Positions 27,647 to 36,370 of a stretch of 64,000 bases of DNA are shown piece by piece. The notes beneath the pieces are model-generated. The model saw only the letters and a list, made by a program, of their open reading frames with translations. It was not told where the DNA came from and ran no database searches. The stretch's first letter is position 1; each line of letters opens with the position of its first letter. A program made the position numbers and the translations under genes. The DNA lies in the NCBI RefSeq assembly GCF_000590475.1, contig NZ_CP007441.1:1928660-1992659 (forward strand), given 5' to 3'. The DNA comes from Stutzerimonas stutzeri (GTDB lineage: Bacteria; Pseudomonadota; Gammaproteobacteria; Pseudomonadales; Pseudomonadaceae).

Positions 27647-30604
27647 ATGGATCGCACGCCGCTCGACTACGCCGCTATCCGCCAACGTCTCGAAGGTCAG
27701 CACGGGCCGCGTTACTGGCGCAGCCTCGAAGAGCTGGCCGACGAACCGGCGTTCGCAGCATTCGTCGAGGCAGAGTTTCCGAGCATCGCGCCGGAGATGG
27801 ACCGTCGCCGCTTTCTTCAGCTGATGGGCGCTTCCATGGCTTTGGCGGGGCTGGCGGGCTGTGGGCAGGAGCCGGAAAAGGGCGTGCCTTACGTAATGCA
27901 GCCGGAGAAGGTGATCCCCGGTGAGGCGCGTTGGTATGCCAGTGCAGTTCCGTTTGCGGGGTATGCCCAACCCGTACTTGGGCTTACCCATGTCGGTCGG
28001 CCGACCAAGCTGGAAGGCAACCCTGAGCATCCGGCCAGTCGTGGCGCTGCAACTGCATTTACTCAGGCGGCGATCCTTCAGTTGTACGATCCCGACCGCT
28101 CGCAAGCGCCGAAACACGAAGGGCACAGCAGCACGTGGAGCGCGTTCCAGCGCACGGCGGTTGAGCAGGCGGCGCGTGCCGATGCAGCGCAGGGCGAGGG
28201 CCTGCATGTGCTGATGGGTGCCAGTAGCTCGCCGACCTTGCGGCGCCAGCTAGCCGAGATGATCGAGCGTTGGCCGCGGGCCCGGTTTTACCGCTTCGAA
28301 CCTTGGGAAGGCGGCGCCTATACCGCCACCGAGCAGGCACTTGGCCGTCCGGCGGAAACCCACTACCGCTTTGACCGTGCCGAGTGGGTGGTAAGTTTCG
28401 AACATGACTGGCTCGGACCGGGACCCCGCGAGTTGCCGCAGGCCGTCGCCTGGGGCGAACGGAAACGGCGTGCGGCGCGGGGGGAGGGTGAGGCACGGTT
28501 GGTGGTAGTGGAGTCGTTGTCCACCGTGACTGGCGCCAAGGCGGCCAATCGGCGGCGGATCGCGCCGTCTCAGCTGCGAGCCTATGTACAGGCACTGGTA
28601 GCGGCAGTTGGTGGTGGCGATGCGCCGAGCCTGCCAGCCGATGCGCAACGCTGGGTCGAGGCGCTCGCCGGGCAATTGCAGGCGCGCCGTGGGCGTTGCC
28701 TGGTCACGGCGGGCGAATTTGCGCCGCAGGACGTGCAGGCCGCGGTGCATTGGGTCAATCAACAGCTCGGCAATCTTGGCAAGACGCTTCATTACTCTGA
28801 ACCGGTGACCTGGCTCGACGCCGGCGGGCAGCGTCTTTCCGGCCTGGCGGAGCTGGTGGCTGCGATGCAGGGAGGAGAAGTCGAAACCCTGCTGATGCTC
28901 GATTGCAACCCGGCGTACACCGCACCGGGCGACCTCGCTTTTACCGACGCTCTGAACCGGGTTCCGCTGCGTATACATGCCGGCCTCTATTACGACGAAA
29001 CCGCCGCCTACAGTCACTGGCATCTGCCACTGACCCACGCGCTGGATGGCTGGGGCGACTGCCGAGCGGCCGACGGCAGCGTCTGCCTGATGCAACCCTT
29101 GGTGCGCCCGTTCTACAGCAGCCGCACAGAGGCTGAGGTGTTGGCGCTAATGATGGGCGACCTGTCGCCAGACGCACTGGCGCTGGTACGGCAGACCTGG
29201 CAGATGCTGGACAACGACGCCTGGCGCAAGGCGCTGGAACTGGGATTTATACGCGACAGTGCCTTGCCGCCAATGGATGTCAGCGTGAGGGCGCCGCGTT
29301 GGGACGCTTCAGATGCCGCCGAGGCGGTCGGTCTGAGTGTTCTATTCCGGCCCGATCCGTGCGTTTGGGATGGGCGTTTCGCCAACCTGGGCTGGCTTCA
29401 GGAGTTGCCCAAGCCGATCAGCAAACTTACCTGGGAAAACGTCATCGGCCTGTCGCCGGCGTTGGCCGAGCGAGAGGGAATCGCCAACGGCGATCGCCTG
29501 CGAGTTACTGTCGACCGCAACGTGGTCGAGGGGCCGGCCTGGGTCATGCCGGGGCAGGCCGATGACACGCTGAGCCTGTTTGCGGGTTATGGGCGTGAAC
29601 GTGCCGGGCGGGTCGGCGACGGGCTTGGCTACGATGTATCGCCCCTGCGTACAGTGGAACAACCCTGGATGCGTGACAGCGCGCAGCTGACCCAGCTGGA
29701 ACGCCACACCAAGCTTGCATCGACCCAGCCGCATCACCTCATGCAGGGCAGGGACCTAATCCGCAGCCATCCGCGAGATGTGGCCTTCGATGAAGTCACA
29801 CCCAAGCCGGAGCAGATCACGTTCTATCCGCCACCGAAGCAGCGCGACACCGCCTGGGGCATGGTCATCGATCTGGACCAGTGCATCGGCTGCAACGCCT
29901 GCGTGGTGGCCTGCCAGGCCGAGAACAACATACCGGTGGTGGGCAAGGAACAGGTCGAGATGGGGCGCAACATGCACTGGTTGCGTGTTGATCACTATTA
30001 CGGTGGCGACCCGCGTGAGCCGACATCGGCATTCCAGCCAGTGCCCTGCATGCATTGCGATCAGGCGCCCTGCGAAGTGGGTTGCCCGGTCAGTGCAACG
30101 GTGCACGGCCCGGATGGGTTGAATGAGCAGATCTACAACCGCTGCATCGGCACGCGTACCTGCTCGTCGTATTGCCCGTACAAGGTGCGTCGTTTCAACT
30201 GGTTCGAGCTTACGAAGGATGATCCGCCCTCGATTCAGCATCAGCGCAACCCCAATGTCACGGTGCGCTCGCGCGGCGTGATGGAGAAATGTACCTACTG
30301 CGTCCAGCGCATCAGCGAAGCGCGTATCAGTGCTCGCATCGAAAATCGCGAGATCCGTGATGGCGAGGTAAAAACAGCCTGCCAGCAGACTTGTCCGACT
30401 CAGGCGATCGTCTTCGGCAACCTTCAGGACCCGGGTGCAGAGGTCAATCGCGAGCGTCATACCAAGCGTCACTACGCGCTGCTCGAGGAACTCAACACCC
30501 GGCCCAAGACGACCTATCTAGGTCTGGTCGAGGAGCCGGCAGCGTTACCGGGTGATGCCCAGCCCCTGGAGTTACGCTCGGCCAAGGGAGAAGGTGATGT
30601 CTGA
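27647..30604 (+). CDS. actB: Alternative Complex III iron-sulfur/molybdopterin-like subunit ActB
   Basis: This 985-residue protein starts with a Tat-like stretch (DRRRFLQLMGASMALAGLAG) ending in a cysteine. A long molybdopterin-oxidoreductase-like domain follows; in ActB this domain has no cofactor. The C-terminal ferredoxin domain has four cysteine clusters: C746/749/752/756, C801/804/809/813, C833-T836-C839-C843 and C882/885/912/916. The Thr at 836 replaces a cysteine, predicting one [3Fe-4S] centre beside three [4Fe-4S], as reported for ActB. It overlaps actC by 8 bp. Confidence 0.92.
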   Translation: MDRTPLDYAAIRQRLEGQHGPRYWRSLEELADEPAFAAFVEAEFPSIAPEMDRRRFLQLMGASMALAGLAGCGQEPEKGVPYVMQPEKVIPGEARWYASAVPFAGYAQPVLGLTHVGRPTKLEGNPEHPASRGAATAFTQAAILQLYDPDRSQAPKHEGHSSTWSAFQRTAVEQAARADAAQGEGLHVLMGASSSPTLRRQLAEMIERWPRARFYRFEPWEGGAYTATEQALGRPAETHYRFDRAEWVVSFEHDWLGPGPRELPQAVAWGERKRRAARGEGEARLVVVESLSTVTGAKAANRRRIAPSQLRAYVQALVAAVGGGDAPSLPADAQRWVEALAGQLQARRGRCLVTAGEFAPQDVQAAVHWVNQQLGNLGKTLHYSEPVTWLDAGGQRLSGLAELVAAMQGGEVETLLMLDCNPAYTAPGDLAFTDALNRVPLRIHAGLYYDETAAYSHWHLPLTHALDGWGDCRAADGSVCLMQPLVRPFYSSRTEAEVLALMMGDLSPDALALVRQTWQMLDNDAWRKALELGFIRDSALPPMDVSVRAPRWDASDAAEAVGLSVLFRPDPCVWDGRFANLGWLQELPKPISKLTWENVIGLSPALAEREGIANGDRLRVTVDRNVVEGPAWVMPGQADDTLSLFAGYGRERAGRVGDGLGYDVSPLRTVEQPWMRDSAQLTQLERHTKLASTQPHHLMQGRDLIRSHPRDVAFDEVTPKPEQITFYPPPKQRDTAWGMVIDLDQCIGCNACVVACQAENNIPVVGKEQVEMGRNMHWLRVDHYYGGDPREPTSAFQPVPCMHCDQAPCEVGCPVSATVHGPDGLNEQIYNRCIGTRTCSSYCPYKVRRFNWFELTKDDPPSIQHQRNPNVTVRSRGVMEKCTYCVQRISEARISARIENREIRDGEVKTACQQTCPTQAIVFGNLQDPGAEVNRERHTKRHYALLEELNTRPKTTYLGLVEEPAALPGDAQPLELRSAKGEGDV

Positions 30605-31952
30605 GGCGCCTCACTTCCTGCCGCAGCAAATGCCGCTTGGTGCGGTGTCGGAGCGAGTGCTCGATCTGCCGACCGACTTCAATCGCTACCGGCGGGCCTG
30701 GTGGATGCTGTTCACGATCAGCTGCCTGCTGCTGGGCGTGTTTGTGGTCGCAGCTGCGGTGGTGTTGTGGAACGGCGTCGGTGTATGGGGCAACAACATC
30801 CCGGTGAACTGGGGATTCGCCATTCTCAACTACATGTGGTGGCTCGGCATTGGCCACGCCGGCACCTTCATCTCGGCTCTACTGTTGCTGCTCAATCGAC
30901 CGTGGCGCAATTCCCTCAACCGTCTCGCCGAATTGATGACACTGATGGCGGTGGTCTGCGCGGGGATCTATCCCATTCTTCATCTCGGCCGCCCCTGGCT
31001 GTTTTATTGGACCGCGCCATACCCCAACACCATGGAGCTCTGGCCGCAGTTCAAGAGTCCGACCGCGTGGGATTTCTTCGCCGTGCTGGGTTACCTCGGC
31101 GTTTCGCTGCTGTTCCTCTATGTTGGCTCGATTCCCGATTTCGCCTCGGCGCGTGATCGCGCCACCAAGCGGCACTATCAGCTTTTCTATGGGCTGTTGG
31201 CGCTTGGCTGGCGCGGTGCCGCTTCGCACTGGAGCCACTGGCGCCGCACCTACCGTTTCATTGCGTTGCTGGCGGTGCCGCTGGTGTTCGCGGTATCCAG
31301 CGGCTACTCCTTCCTGCTCGATCTGGCGCCGGAAACCGGCTGGCACTCGACCGTCTTTCCGCCGTATTTCGTTGCGGGTGCGGTGTTCTCCGGTTTTGCC
31401 ATGGTGATCGTCATCGCGCTCGGACTGCGGCGGTTCTTTGGTTGGCACGAGCTGATCACCAATAGCCACCTGGACAAGCTCGGGCTGCTGTTGCTGGCGA
31501 CCAGTTGGATGACCAGCTACGGCTATTTCGCCGAACCCTTCATTGCCTTCTATTCAGGTAGGGAACACGAAATCCTGGTAACCATGAACCGCATCGCCGG
31601 GCCGACGGCCTGGAGTTTCTGGACGGCAATCTTTTTCAATCTGGTGGTCACGCAAGCGCTCTGGTGGCCGGCGGTGCGGCGCAACGGCAGGGCCATGCTG
31701 ATCATTGCCCTGGGTGTACTGGTGGGCATGTGGTGCGAACGTTACATGCTGATCATCCAGCCACCGACCCGTGATTACCTGGTGTCCAGCTGGCAGGCGT
31801 ACAGCCCGTCGTTCTGGGACTGGGCGTTGTTCGTTGGCACATTCGGGCTGTTCATGGTGCCGTTCTCGCTATTCATGCGCTTCCTGCCGATGATCTCGAC
31901 CTTCGAGCTCAAGGAAGTGCTGCATCGCTACCGTGGAGGCGCCAGTGAGTAA
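30597..31952 (+). CDS. actC: Alternative Complex III NrfD-like membrane subunit ActC
   Basis: This 451-residue NrfD/PsrC-family protein has about ten membrane helices and should form the quinol-oxidation site next to the ActB [3Fe-4S] centre. Conserved segments include WGFAILNYMWWLGIGHAGTF and GRPWLFYW. I start at ATG 30597 (SEAPHFLPQQ) because AGGGAGAAGG precedes it; an upstream in-frame ATG lies inside actB. The next gene overlaps its stop by eight bases. Confidence 0.92.
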   Translation: MSEAPHFLPQQMPLGAVSERVLDLPTDFNRYRRAWWMLFTISCLLLGVFVVAAAVVLWNGVGVWGNNIPVNWGFAILNYMWWLGIGHAGTFISALLLLLNRPWRNSLNRLAELMTLMAVVCAGIYPILHLGRPWLFYWTAPYPNTMELWPQFKSPTAWDFFAVLGYLGVSLLFLYVGSIPDFASARDRATKRHYQLFYGLLALGWRGAASHWSHWRRTYRFIALLAVPLVFAVSSGYSFLLDLAPETGWHSTVFPPYFVAGAVFSGFAMVIVIALGLRRFFGWHELITNSHLDKLGLLLLATSWMTSYGYFAEPFIAFYSGREHEILVTMNRIAGPTAWSFWTAIFFNLVVTQALWWPAVRRNGRAMLIIALGVLVGMWCERYMLIIQPPTRDYLVSSWQAYSPSFWDWALFVGTFGLFMVPFSLFMRFLPMISTFELKEVLHRYRGGASE

Positions 31953-32472
31953 GCGCCACTACGGCATGCTGGCGGATTTCGCCCATCCTGAAGCGATGCT
32001 CGAAGCCGCTCGCGCTGCCCGTGCGGCGGGCTACCGGCGGATCGAGGCCTATAGCCCGTTCCCCGTCGAAGGGATCGAAGAGGTGCTCGAGCACAGCAGC
32101 AATCGCCCTTACTGGTTTGGCGTGGTGGGCGCGCTGGTCGGCATCGCCATCGGGCTGGGCATGCAGATCTACGCCAACCTGAGCTACCCGCTGGAAATTG
32201 GCGGGCGGCCACTGATCGCGCTGCAAAGCTTCAGCATCGTCACCTTTCTGCTGATGATCAGCTTCGCAACGCTCTTTGCCGTGTTCGGCCTGCTCTGGTT
32301 ATGCCGATTGCCCTTGCTCTGGCACCCGCTGCACGAGGCGAGCGCGTTCGATCGCGCCACCGATGACCGCTTTCTGCTCTGTATCCGTGCTGACGATCCG
32401 CTGTACGACCAGACGGGAACAGCGCTCTGGCTGGCCGAGCGCGCGGTATCGGTGACGGAGGTGCCGGCATGA
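31945..32472 (+). CDS. actD: Alternative Complex III subunit ActD (DUF3341)
   Basis: This 175-residue protein has a soluble N-domain (YGMLADFAHPEAMLEAARAA) with the EAYSPFPVEG segment and two central membrane helices, the organisation of DUF3341/ActD. Its role in the complex is structural or unknown. The start is the GTG at 31945, six bases after GGAGG (31935-31939); an in-frame GTG at 31933 lacks a site. It ends overlapping actE by four bases. Confidence 0.87.
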   Translation: MSKRHYGMLADFAHPEAMLEAARAARAAGYRRIEAYSPFPVEGIEEVLEHSSNRPYWFGVVGALVGIAIGLGMQIYANLSYPLEIGGRPLIALQSFSIVTFLLMISFATLFAVFGLLWLCRLPLLWHPLHEASAFDRATDDRFLLCIRADDPLYDQTGTALWLAERAVSVTEVPA

Positions 32473-32999
32473 TTCGCTGGTCGTTGCTCTGCGCGCTGCT
32501 GCTGGGCCTTGTGGGGTGTGATGACATGGCCCGGCAACCGCGCGCCGATGCGCAGGAAGCCAGCACGTTCTTCCCGGACGGCAAGGTCAACCAGCCGCCT
32601 CCGCCAGGTACCGTTGCCCGTGGAGACCTCGCTTGGGACACCGTGTTGGCCGAGCGCCCAGCGCTGACGGTGGGGCTTATGCAGCGCGGTCGGGAGCGCT
32701 TCGAGATCTACTGCTCGCCTTGCCACGGAGTTGCCGGGGACGGCAATGGCACGGTAGTCAATCGCGGCTTTCCGCAGCCACCTGATCTCGCGCTGCCACG
32801 GCTGATCGAAGCGCCGGACCGGCATTTCATGAACGTCATCGCCCACGGCTACGGCCAGATGTACAGCTATGCCGCACGCGTGCTGCCGGCTGATCGCTGG
32901 GCCATCGTCAGTTACATCCGAGCCTTGCAGTTCAGCCGTCGTGCCGAGGTAGCCGCTCTGCCTGAAATCGACCGCAAGACGCTGGAGAGCCTGCCATGA
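32469..32999 (+). CDS. actE: Alternative Complex III monoheme cytochrome c ActE
   Basis: This 176-residue lipoprotein has a signal with lipobox ending LVGC (Cys17) and a single heme motif CSPCH at Cys82-Cys85-His86, with the YGQMYSYAARV segment containing the likely axial methionine. In Alternative Complex III, ActE is the periplasmic monoheme cytochrome subunit carrying electrons onward. Overlaps with actD and actF (ATGA each side) indicate translational coupling. Confidence 0.9.
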   Translation: MIRWSLLCALLLGLVGCDDMARQPRADAQEASTFFPDGKVNQPPPPGTVARGDLAWDTVLAERPALTVGLMQRGRERFEIYCSPCHGVAGDGNGTVVNRGFPQPPDLALPRLIEAPDRHFMNVIAHGYGQMYSYAARVLPADRWAIVSYIRALQFSRRAEVAALPEIDRKTLESLP

Positions 33000-34009
33000 C
33001 TGCGCGCAGGTGGGCATGGGTTGGTGCTGGACTGGGCGCGCTTGGGCTGTTGGCGTGTCTGCTGTTGGCCAGCCGTGAGGCGGTAGCGGCGAGCCTGGCG
33101 AGTCTGCTGGGGTTGGCCGGTATGCCCCTGGGCGGTTTGTGTCTCGGCTTGAGCGTGGCGTTGGTCAGCGGTAATGCGCGGGACCAGTTGTGGCCGTGGG
33201 CGCTGTTCAGCGCGCGCGCCTTGCCGGTGCTGGCGCTGATCGCGCTACCGGTGCTGATGGGTGTCGGCACCCTCTACGAATGGGTCGGTCATGATGAAGG
33301 CGGTTTCCGCGGCTTCTGGCTTGCCTGGCCGAGCTTTGTGGTTCGCGCTGTGCTGTATCTGGCGACGTGGTGGGTGCTGGCGAGGTGGGTTTTGCCCCTG
33401 AGCATCAGGCGGCCGGCGGCGGCCGGTCTGGGCCTGATCGTGCTGGTGCTTACGACGTCCCTGGCGGCGATGGACTGGGCAATGTCGCTCGACCCCCAGT
33501 TCAAGTCCAGCCTGTTTGGCATGGTCTGGTTCGGCCGGCTGATGCTTACGGGCGTCGCCTTCTGCTGCCTGTTCGCGTTAGGCCGCGGAACCGATCGGCC
33601 CGGTGTGTTGCGTGGCATGCTGGCCGCCGCGGCGTTGGCTTGGCTGTACCTGCACTTCATGCAATACCTGGTGATCTGGTACGGCAACTTACCCGAAGAG
33701 ATTCGCTGGTATCAGCACCGCGCCGAAAGCGGCTGGCTGTGGCTGACCTGGGCGCTGGGTGCTGGCCAGTCGCTGGTCTTTCTGGCGTTGCTTTGGCCGT
33801 TTTCGCAGACGCGTGGTGCATTGACCGTTCTAGCGGCCGCAACGCTGGTGCTGGGGCTGGTTGAAGGCGTCTGGTTGAGCTTGCCCGGCTTGAGCGAGAT
33901 GCATCCGATGCTGCTGTTGCTATCGCTAAGCTGCGCCTGGCTGTTCGGCGTCGGGCTGCTGGCGTTGGCCTTGCTGTCCAGGAAAACGATGCCTGGGAGA
34001 ACGTTATGA
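32996..34009 (+). CDS. actF: Alternative Complex III NrfD-like membrane subunit ActF
   Basis: This 337-residue hydrophobic protein with about ten helices is the second NrfD-related membrane subunit. Segments such as LYEWVGHDEGGFRGFW, AMDWAMSLDPQFKSSLFGM and YLHFMQYLVIWYGNLPEEI are characteristic of ActF. Many ActF proteins are longer (400 or more residues), so this is a compact version. It may provide proton channels but not the quinol site. It overlaps the next small gene by ATGA. Confidence 0.87.
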   Translation: MTARRWAWVGAGLGALGLLACLLLASREAVAASLASLLGLAGMPLGGLCLGLSVALVSGNARDQLWPWALFSARALPVLALIALPVLMGVGTLYEWVGHDEGGFRGFWLAWPSFVVRAVLYLATWWVLARWVLPLSIRRPAAAGLGLIVLVLTTSLAAMDWAMSLDPQFKSSLFGMVWFGRLMLTGVAFCCLFALGRGTDRPGVLRGMLAAAALAWLYLHFMQYLVIWYGNLPEEIRWYQHRAESGWLWLTWALGAGQSLVFLALLWPFSQTRGALTVLAAATLVLGLVEGVWLSLPGLSEMHPMLLLLSLSCAWLFGVGLLALALLSRKTMPGRTL

Positions 34010-34443
34010 GTGTCCCGGTGGATCCGGTTTCCAAAGAAGACGGCTTCGAGCACCACGACGCCAACGTCAAGGTATTGCTGATCATCGGCTTCGGCATTTT
34101 CGCCACCTTGCTGGTGGCCGGGTTAGGCGTGGCTGGCTTGCTCTGGTGGTACGACCTGCAACCGGACAAGCCGGTGTCCGCGTTGGAGCGGCGGACGGAG
34201 AAACCGCCCGAGCCGAGGCTGGAAAGCGACCCGCGGGCGGGCGGCAATGAAGTCATTGCGATGGGGCGCGATCTGATCGAGCACTACGGCTGGATCGACC
34301 GCGACGCCGGGCTGGCGCGTATCCCGGTGGACCGCGGCATATCGCTACTGGCCCAGCGCGGCTGGCCTTCGCGCGCAGAGCCTGAGCCAGGCGAAACCAC
34401 GCCGCCTCGCGAGCAACAGGCCAGGGAGAGGGCAAAGCCGTGA
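34006..34443 (+). CDS. Small single-helix protein of the ACIII-caa3 operon
   Basis: This 145-residue protein has one membrane helix (VLLIIGFGIFATLLVAGLG) near residues 22-45, then a charged, proline-rich periplasmic tail. A conserved-looking segment reads LARIPVDRGISLLAQRGWP. I do not recognise a named family. Overlapping ATGA and GTGA junctions with actF and the Sco gene make it an integral operon member. Possible roles are an extra ACIII subunit, a supercomplex linker or an assembly factor; none is demonstrated. Confidence 0.75.
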   Translation: MSVPVDPVSKEDGFEHHDANVKVLLIIGFGIFATLLVAGLGVAGLLWWYDLQPDKPVSALERRTEKPPEPRLESDPRAGGNEVIAMGRDLIEHYGWIDRDAGLARIPVDRGISLLAQRGWPSRAEPEPGETTPPREQQARERAKP

Positions 34444-35357
34444 AGAACTCCGTTATGCAGTCAAGTGCAGTACCGCCAACCGAGACCTTTCGGTATTCGG
34501 CATCGTTTCGACGGGTACAGCGCATCACCGCGCTGCTGCTGGCATGGTCGGTCTTGCTTTCAGTGGCGCCGGCCATGGCCGATGCGCCGTTCGATCCTTT
34601 CACTGCAGCCGGTGTCGAACAAAAGCCCGGGGCGCAGGTGCCGTTGGAGCTGCGCTTTACCGATGTGGACGGCGACCACGTCACCCTGGGCGAGCTGTTC
34701 GAGGGACGCCCGGTGATACTCGCGCCGGTCTACTACCGCTGCCCGAACGTCTGTGGCGCGCAGCTTTCGAGCCTGTTCAATCTGCTGTCGGCGTTGTCCT
34801 TCGAACTCGGCAAGGACTATGAGGTAATCGCCTTCAGCATCGACCCACGCGAAACCCCGCAGGACGCCGAGGCCGAGCGCGCCAAGCTACGCAAGCGCTG
34901 GCCGCAACTGGTGGATTCGCCGCATGTGCACTTCCTGAGCGAGGTTGCTCCGGCGACTCGTCCGGAGCCAAACCCGTCACATCCTGCAGCTGGCACCGCT
35001 TTGGCCGAGGCGGTCGGTTTCACCTACAGCTGGGATCCGGAGATCGGCGAGTTCGCCCATGCCTCGGCAATCGCCACGCTCAGCCCGGACGGAAAGCTGG
35101 TGCGCTGGTTGTACGGCCTCGGCTATCAACCCGATGACATGCGCCTGGCGCTGACTGATGCCGGGGAGGGAAAGACAGGTTCGCTGGGCGACCAGCTGTT
35201 GCTGCTCTGTTACCACTACAACCCGCGCACCGGGGGCTACGACAACCTGGTCATCGGCGCGCTGCAGGTCGGTGGCATCGGCACCACCCTGATTCTGGGC
35301 GGTTTCATTGGCGTCACGCTCTGGCGTGAACGGCGCAAGCGGAAGGGCAGCGCATGA
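34440..35357 (+). CDS. Sco1/SenC copper chaperone for oxidase CuA
   Basis: This 305-residue thioredoxin-fold protein has a signal segment (ALLLAWSVLLSVAPAMA), the copper-binding CPNVC motif (Cys101, Cys105) and the conserved histidine in EFAHASA (His207), which together bind copper for CuA assembly. A C-terminal hydrophobic segment (VGGIGTTLILGGFIGVTLW) anchors it. The start is GTG overlapping the previous stop. Its location between ACIII and the oxidase genes indicates that it matures the caa3 CuA centre. Confidence 0.9.
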   Translation: MKNSVMQSSAVPPTETFRYSASFRRVQRITALLLAWSVLLSVAPAMADAPFDPFTAAGVEQKPGAQVPLELRFTDVDGDHVTLGELFEGRPVILAPVYYRCPNVCGAQLSSLFNLLSALSFELGKDYEVIAFSIDPRETPQDAEAERAKLRKRWPQLVDSPHVHFLSEVAPATRPEPNPSHPAAGTALAEAVGFTYSWDPEIGEFAHASAIATLSPDGKLVRWLYGLGYQPDDMRLALTDAGEGKTGSLGDQLLLLCYHYNPRTGGYDNLVIGALQVGGIGTTLILGGFIGVTLWRERRKRKGSA

Positions 35358-36322
35358 ACGAGGCGTTCATTCGTTTCTGGCCGCAAGCCGCTTCGGAGCA
35401 TGCGGGAAATGTCGACTGGCTGGTCTTCGCCTTCACCGGAATGATGATGTTTTTCGTGGTGCCGGTGTTCGTCCTGCTGTTGCTGTTTTCGTTCCGTTAT
35501 CGCAAGGGCACCAAGGTGCCGCGTGACCATCGTCCACGCGGGAGCATGAAGGTCGAAATGACCTGGATTGCCTTGCCCTTCGTTGGCGCCATGGTCATCT
35601 ATGTGGTGTCAGCCAAGCTCTACTACGAAGTGCGCACGCCACCGCCGGATGCCATGGAAATCCAGGTGGTCGGCAAACAATGGATGTGGAAATTCCAGCA
35701 TCCAGGCGGCCAGCGGGAGATCAATACGCTGCATGTGCCGGTCGACCAGCCGATCAAGCTCAACATGATTTCGCAGGATGTCATCCACAGCCTGTACTTC
35801 CCGGCCTTGCGTATAAAGCAGGACCTGCTGCCCGGGCGCTACACCCAGCTCTGGTTCAAGGCCACCAAAACCGGGCACTTCCAGGCTTACTGCGCCGAGT
35901 ATTGCGGCACCGACCATTCGCAAATGCTGGCGGATCTGGTGATCCAGCCGGAGCAGGAATATGCAGCCTGGCTGGAGCAGGCCGGCACCTCGGAAAGCCT
36001 GGCCGACCAGGGCGGGGCGCTGTTTCGCCAGTTCGGCTGCAGCGGTTGCCACGGCGCCGCCAACGTTGCCCACGCGCCCAACCTGGCCGGCCTTTACGGT
36101 CGCCGCGTGGCCTTGCAGAACGGCGAGTCGGTGCTGGCCGATGATGGCTATATCCGCGACAGCATTCTGCTGCCGAACAAACAGGTAGTGGCCGGCTTCG
36201 ACCCCATCATGCCCAGCTTCGACAACGTGCTGGACGAAGAAGCGGTGCTGCGGCTGACCGCCTACATCAAGTCGTTAGGGCAGATTGGCGAAGGAGGGCA
36301 GGATGACGCTGCTCAGCCTTGA
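35354..36322 (+). CDS. ctaC: caa3 cytochrome c oxidase subunit II with fused cytochrome c
   Basis: This 322-residue subunit II has two N-terminal membrane helices, a cupredoxin domain with CuA ligands (His145, then Cys180, Cys184, His188, Met191 in CAEYCGTDHSQM), and a C-terminal cytochrome c domain with CSGCH (Cys229-Cys232-His233). The fused cytochrome defines a caa3-type enzyme. It accepts electrons, here most simply from ActA/ActE of the upstream complex. A 48-bp gap precedes subunit I. Confidence 0.94.
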   Translation: MNEAFIRFWPQAASEHAGNVDWLVFAFTGMMMFFVVPVFVLLLLFSFRYRKGTKVPRDHRPRGSMKVEMTWIALPFVGAMVIYVVSAKLYYEVRTPPPDAMEIQVVGKQWMWKFQHPGGQREINTLHVPVDQPIKLNMISQDVIHSLYFPALRIKQDLLPGRYTQLWFKATKTGHFQAYCAEYCGTDHSQMLADLVIQPEQEYAAWLEQAGTSESLADQGGALFRQFGCSGCHGAANVAHAPNLAGLYGRRVALQNGESVLADDGYIRDSILLPNKQVVAGFDPIMPSFDNVLDEEAVLRLTAYIKSLGQIGEGGQDDAAQP

Positions 36323-36370
36323 ATCGACCAACCCTGAAACCGGCTTGCATCGCCACAGGAGTTACACCCG

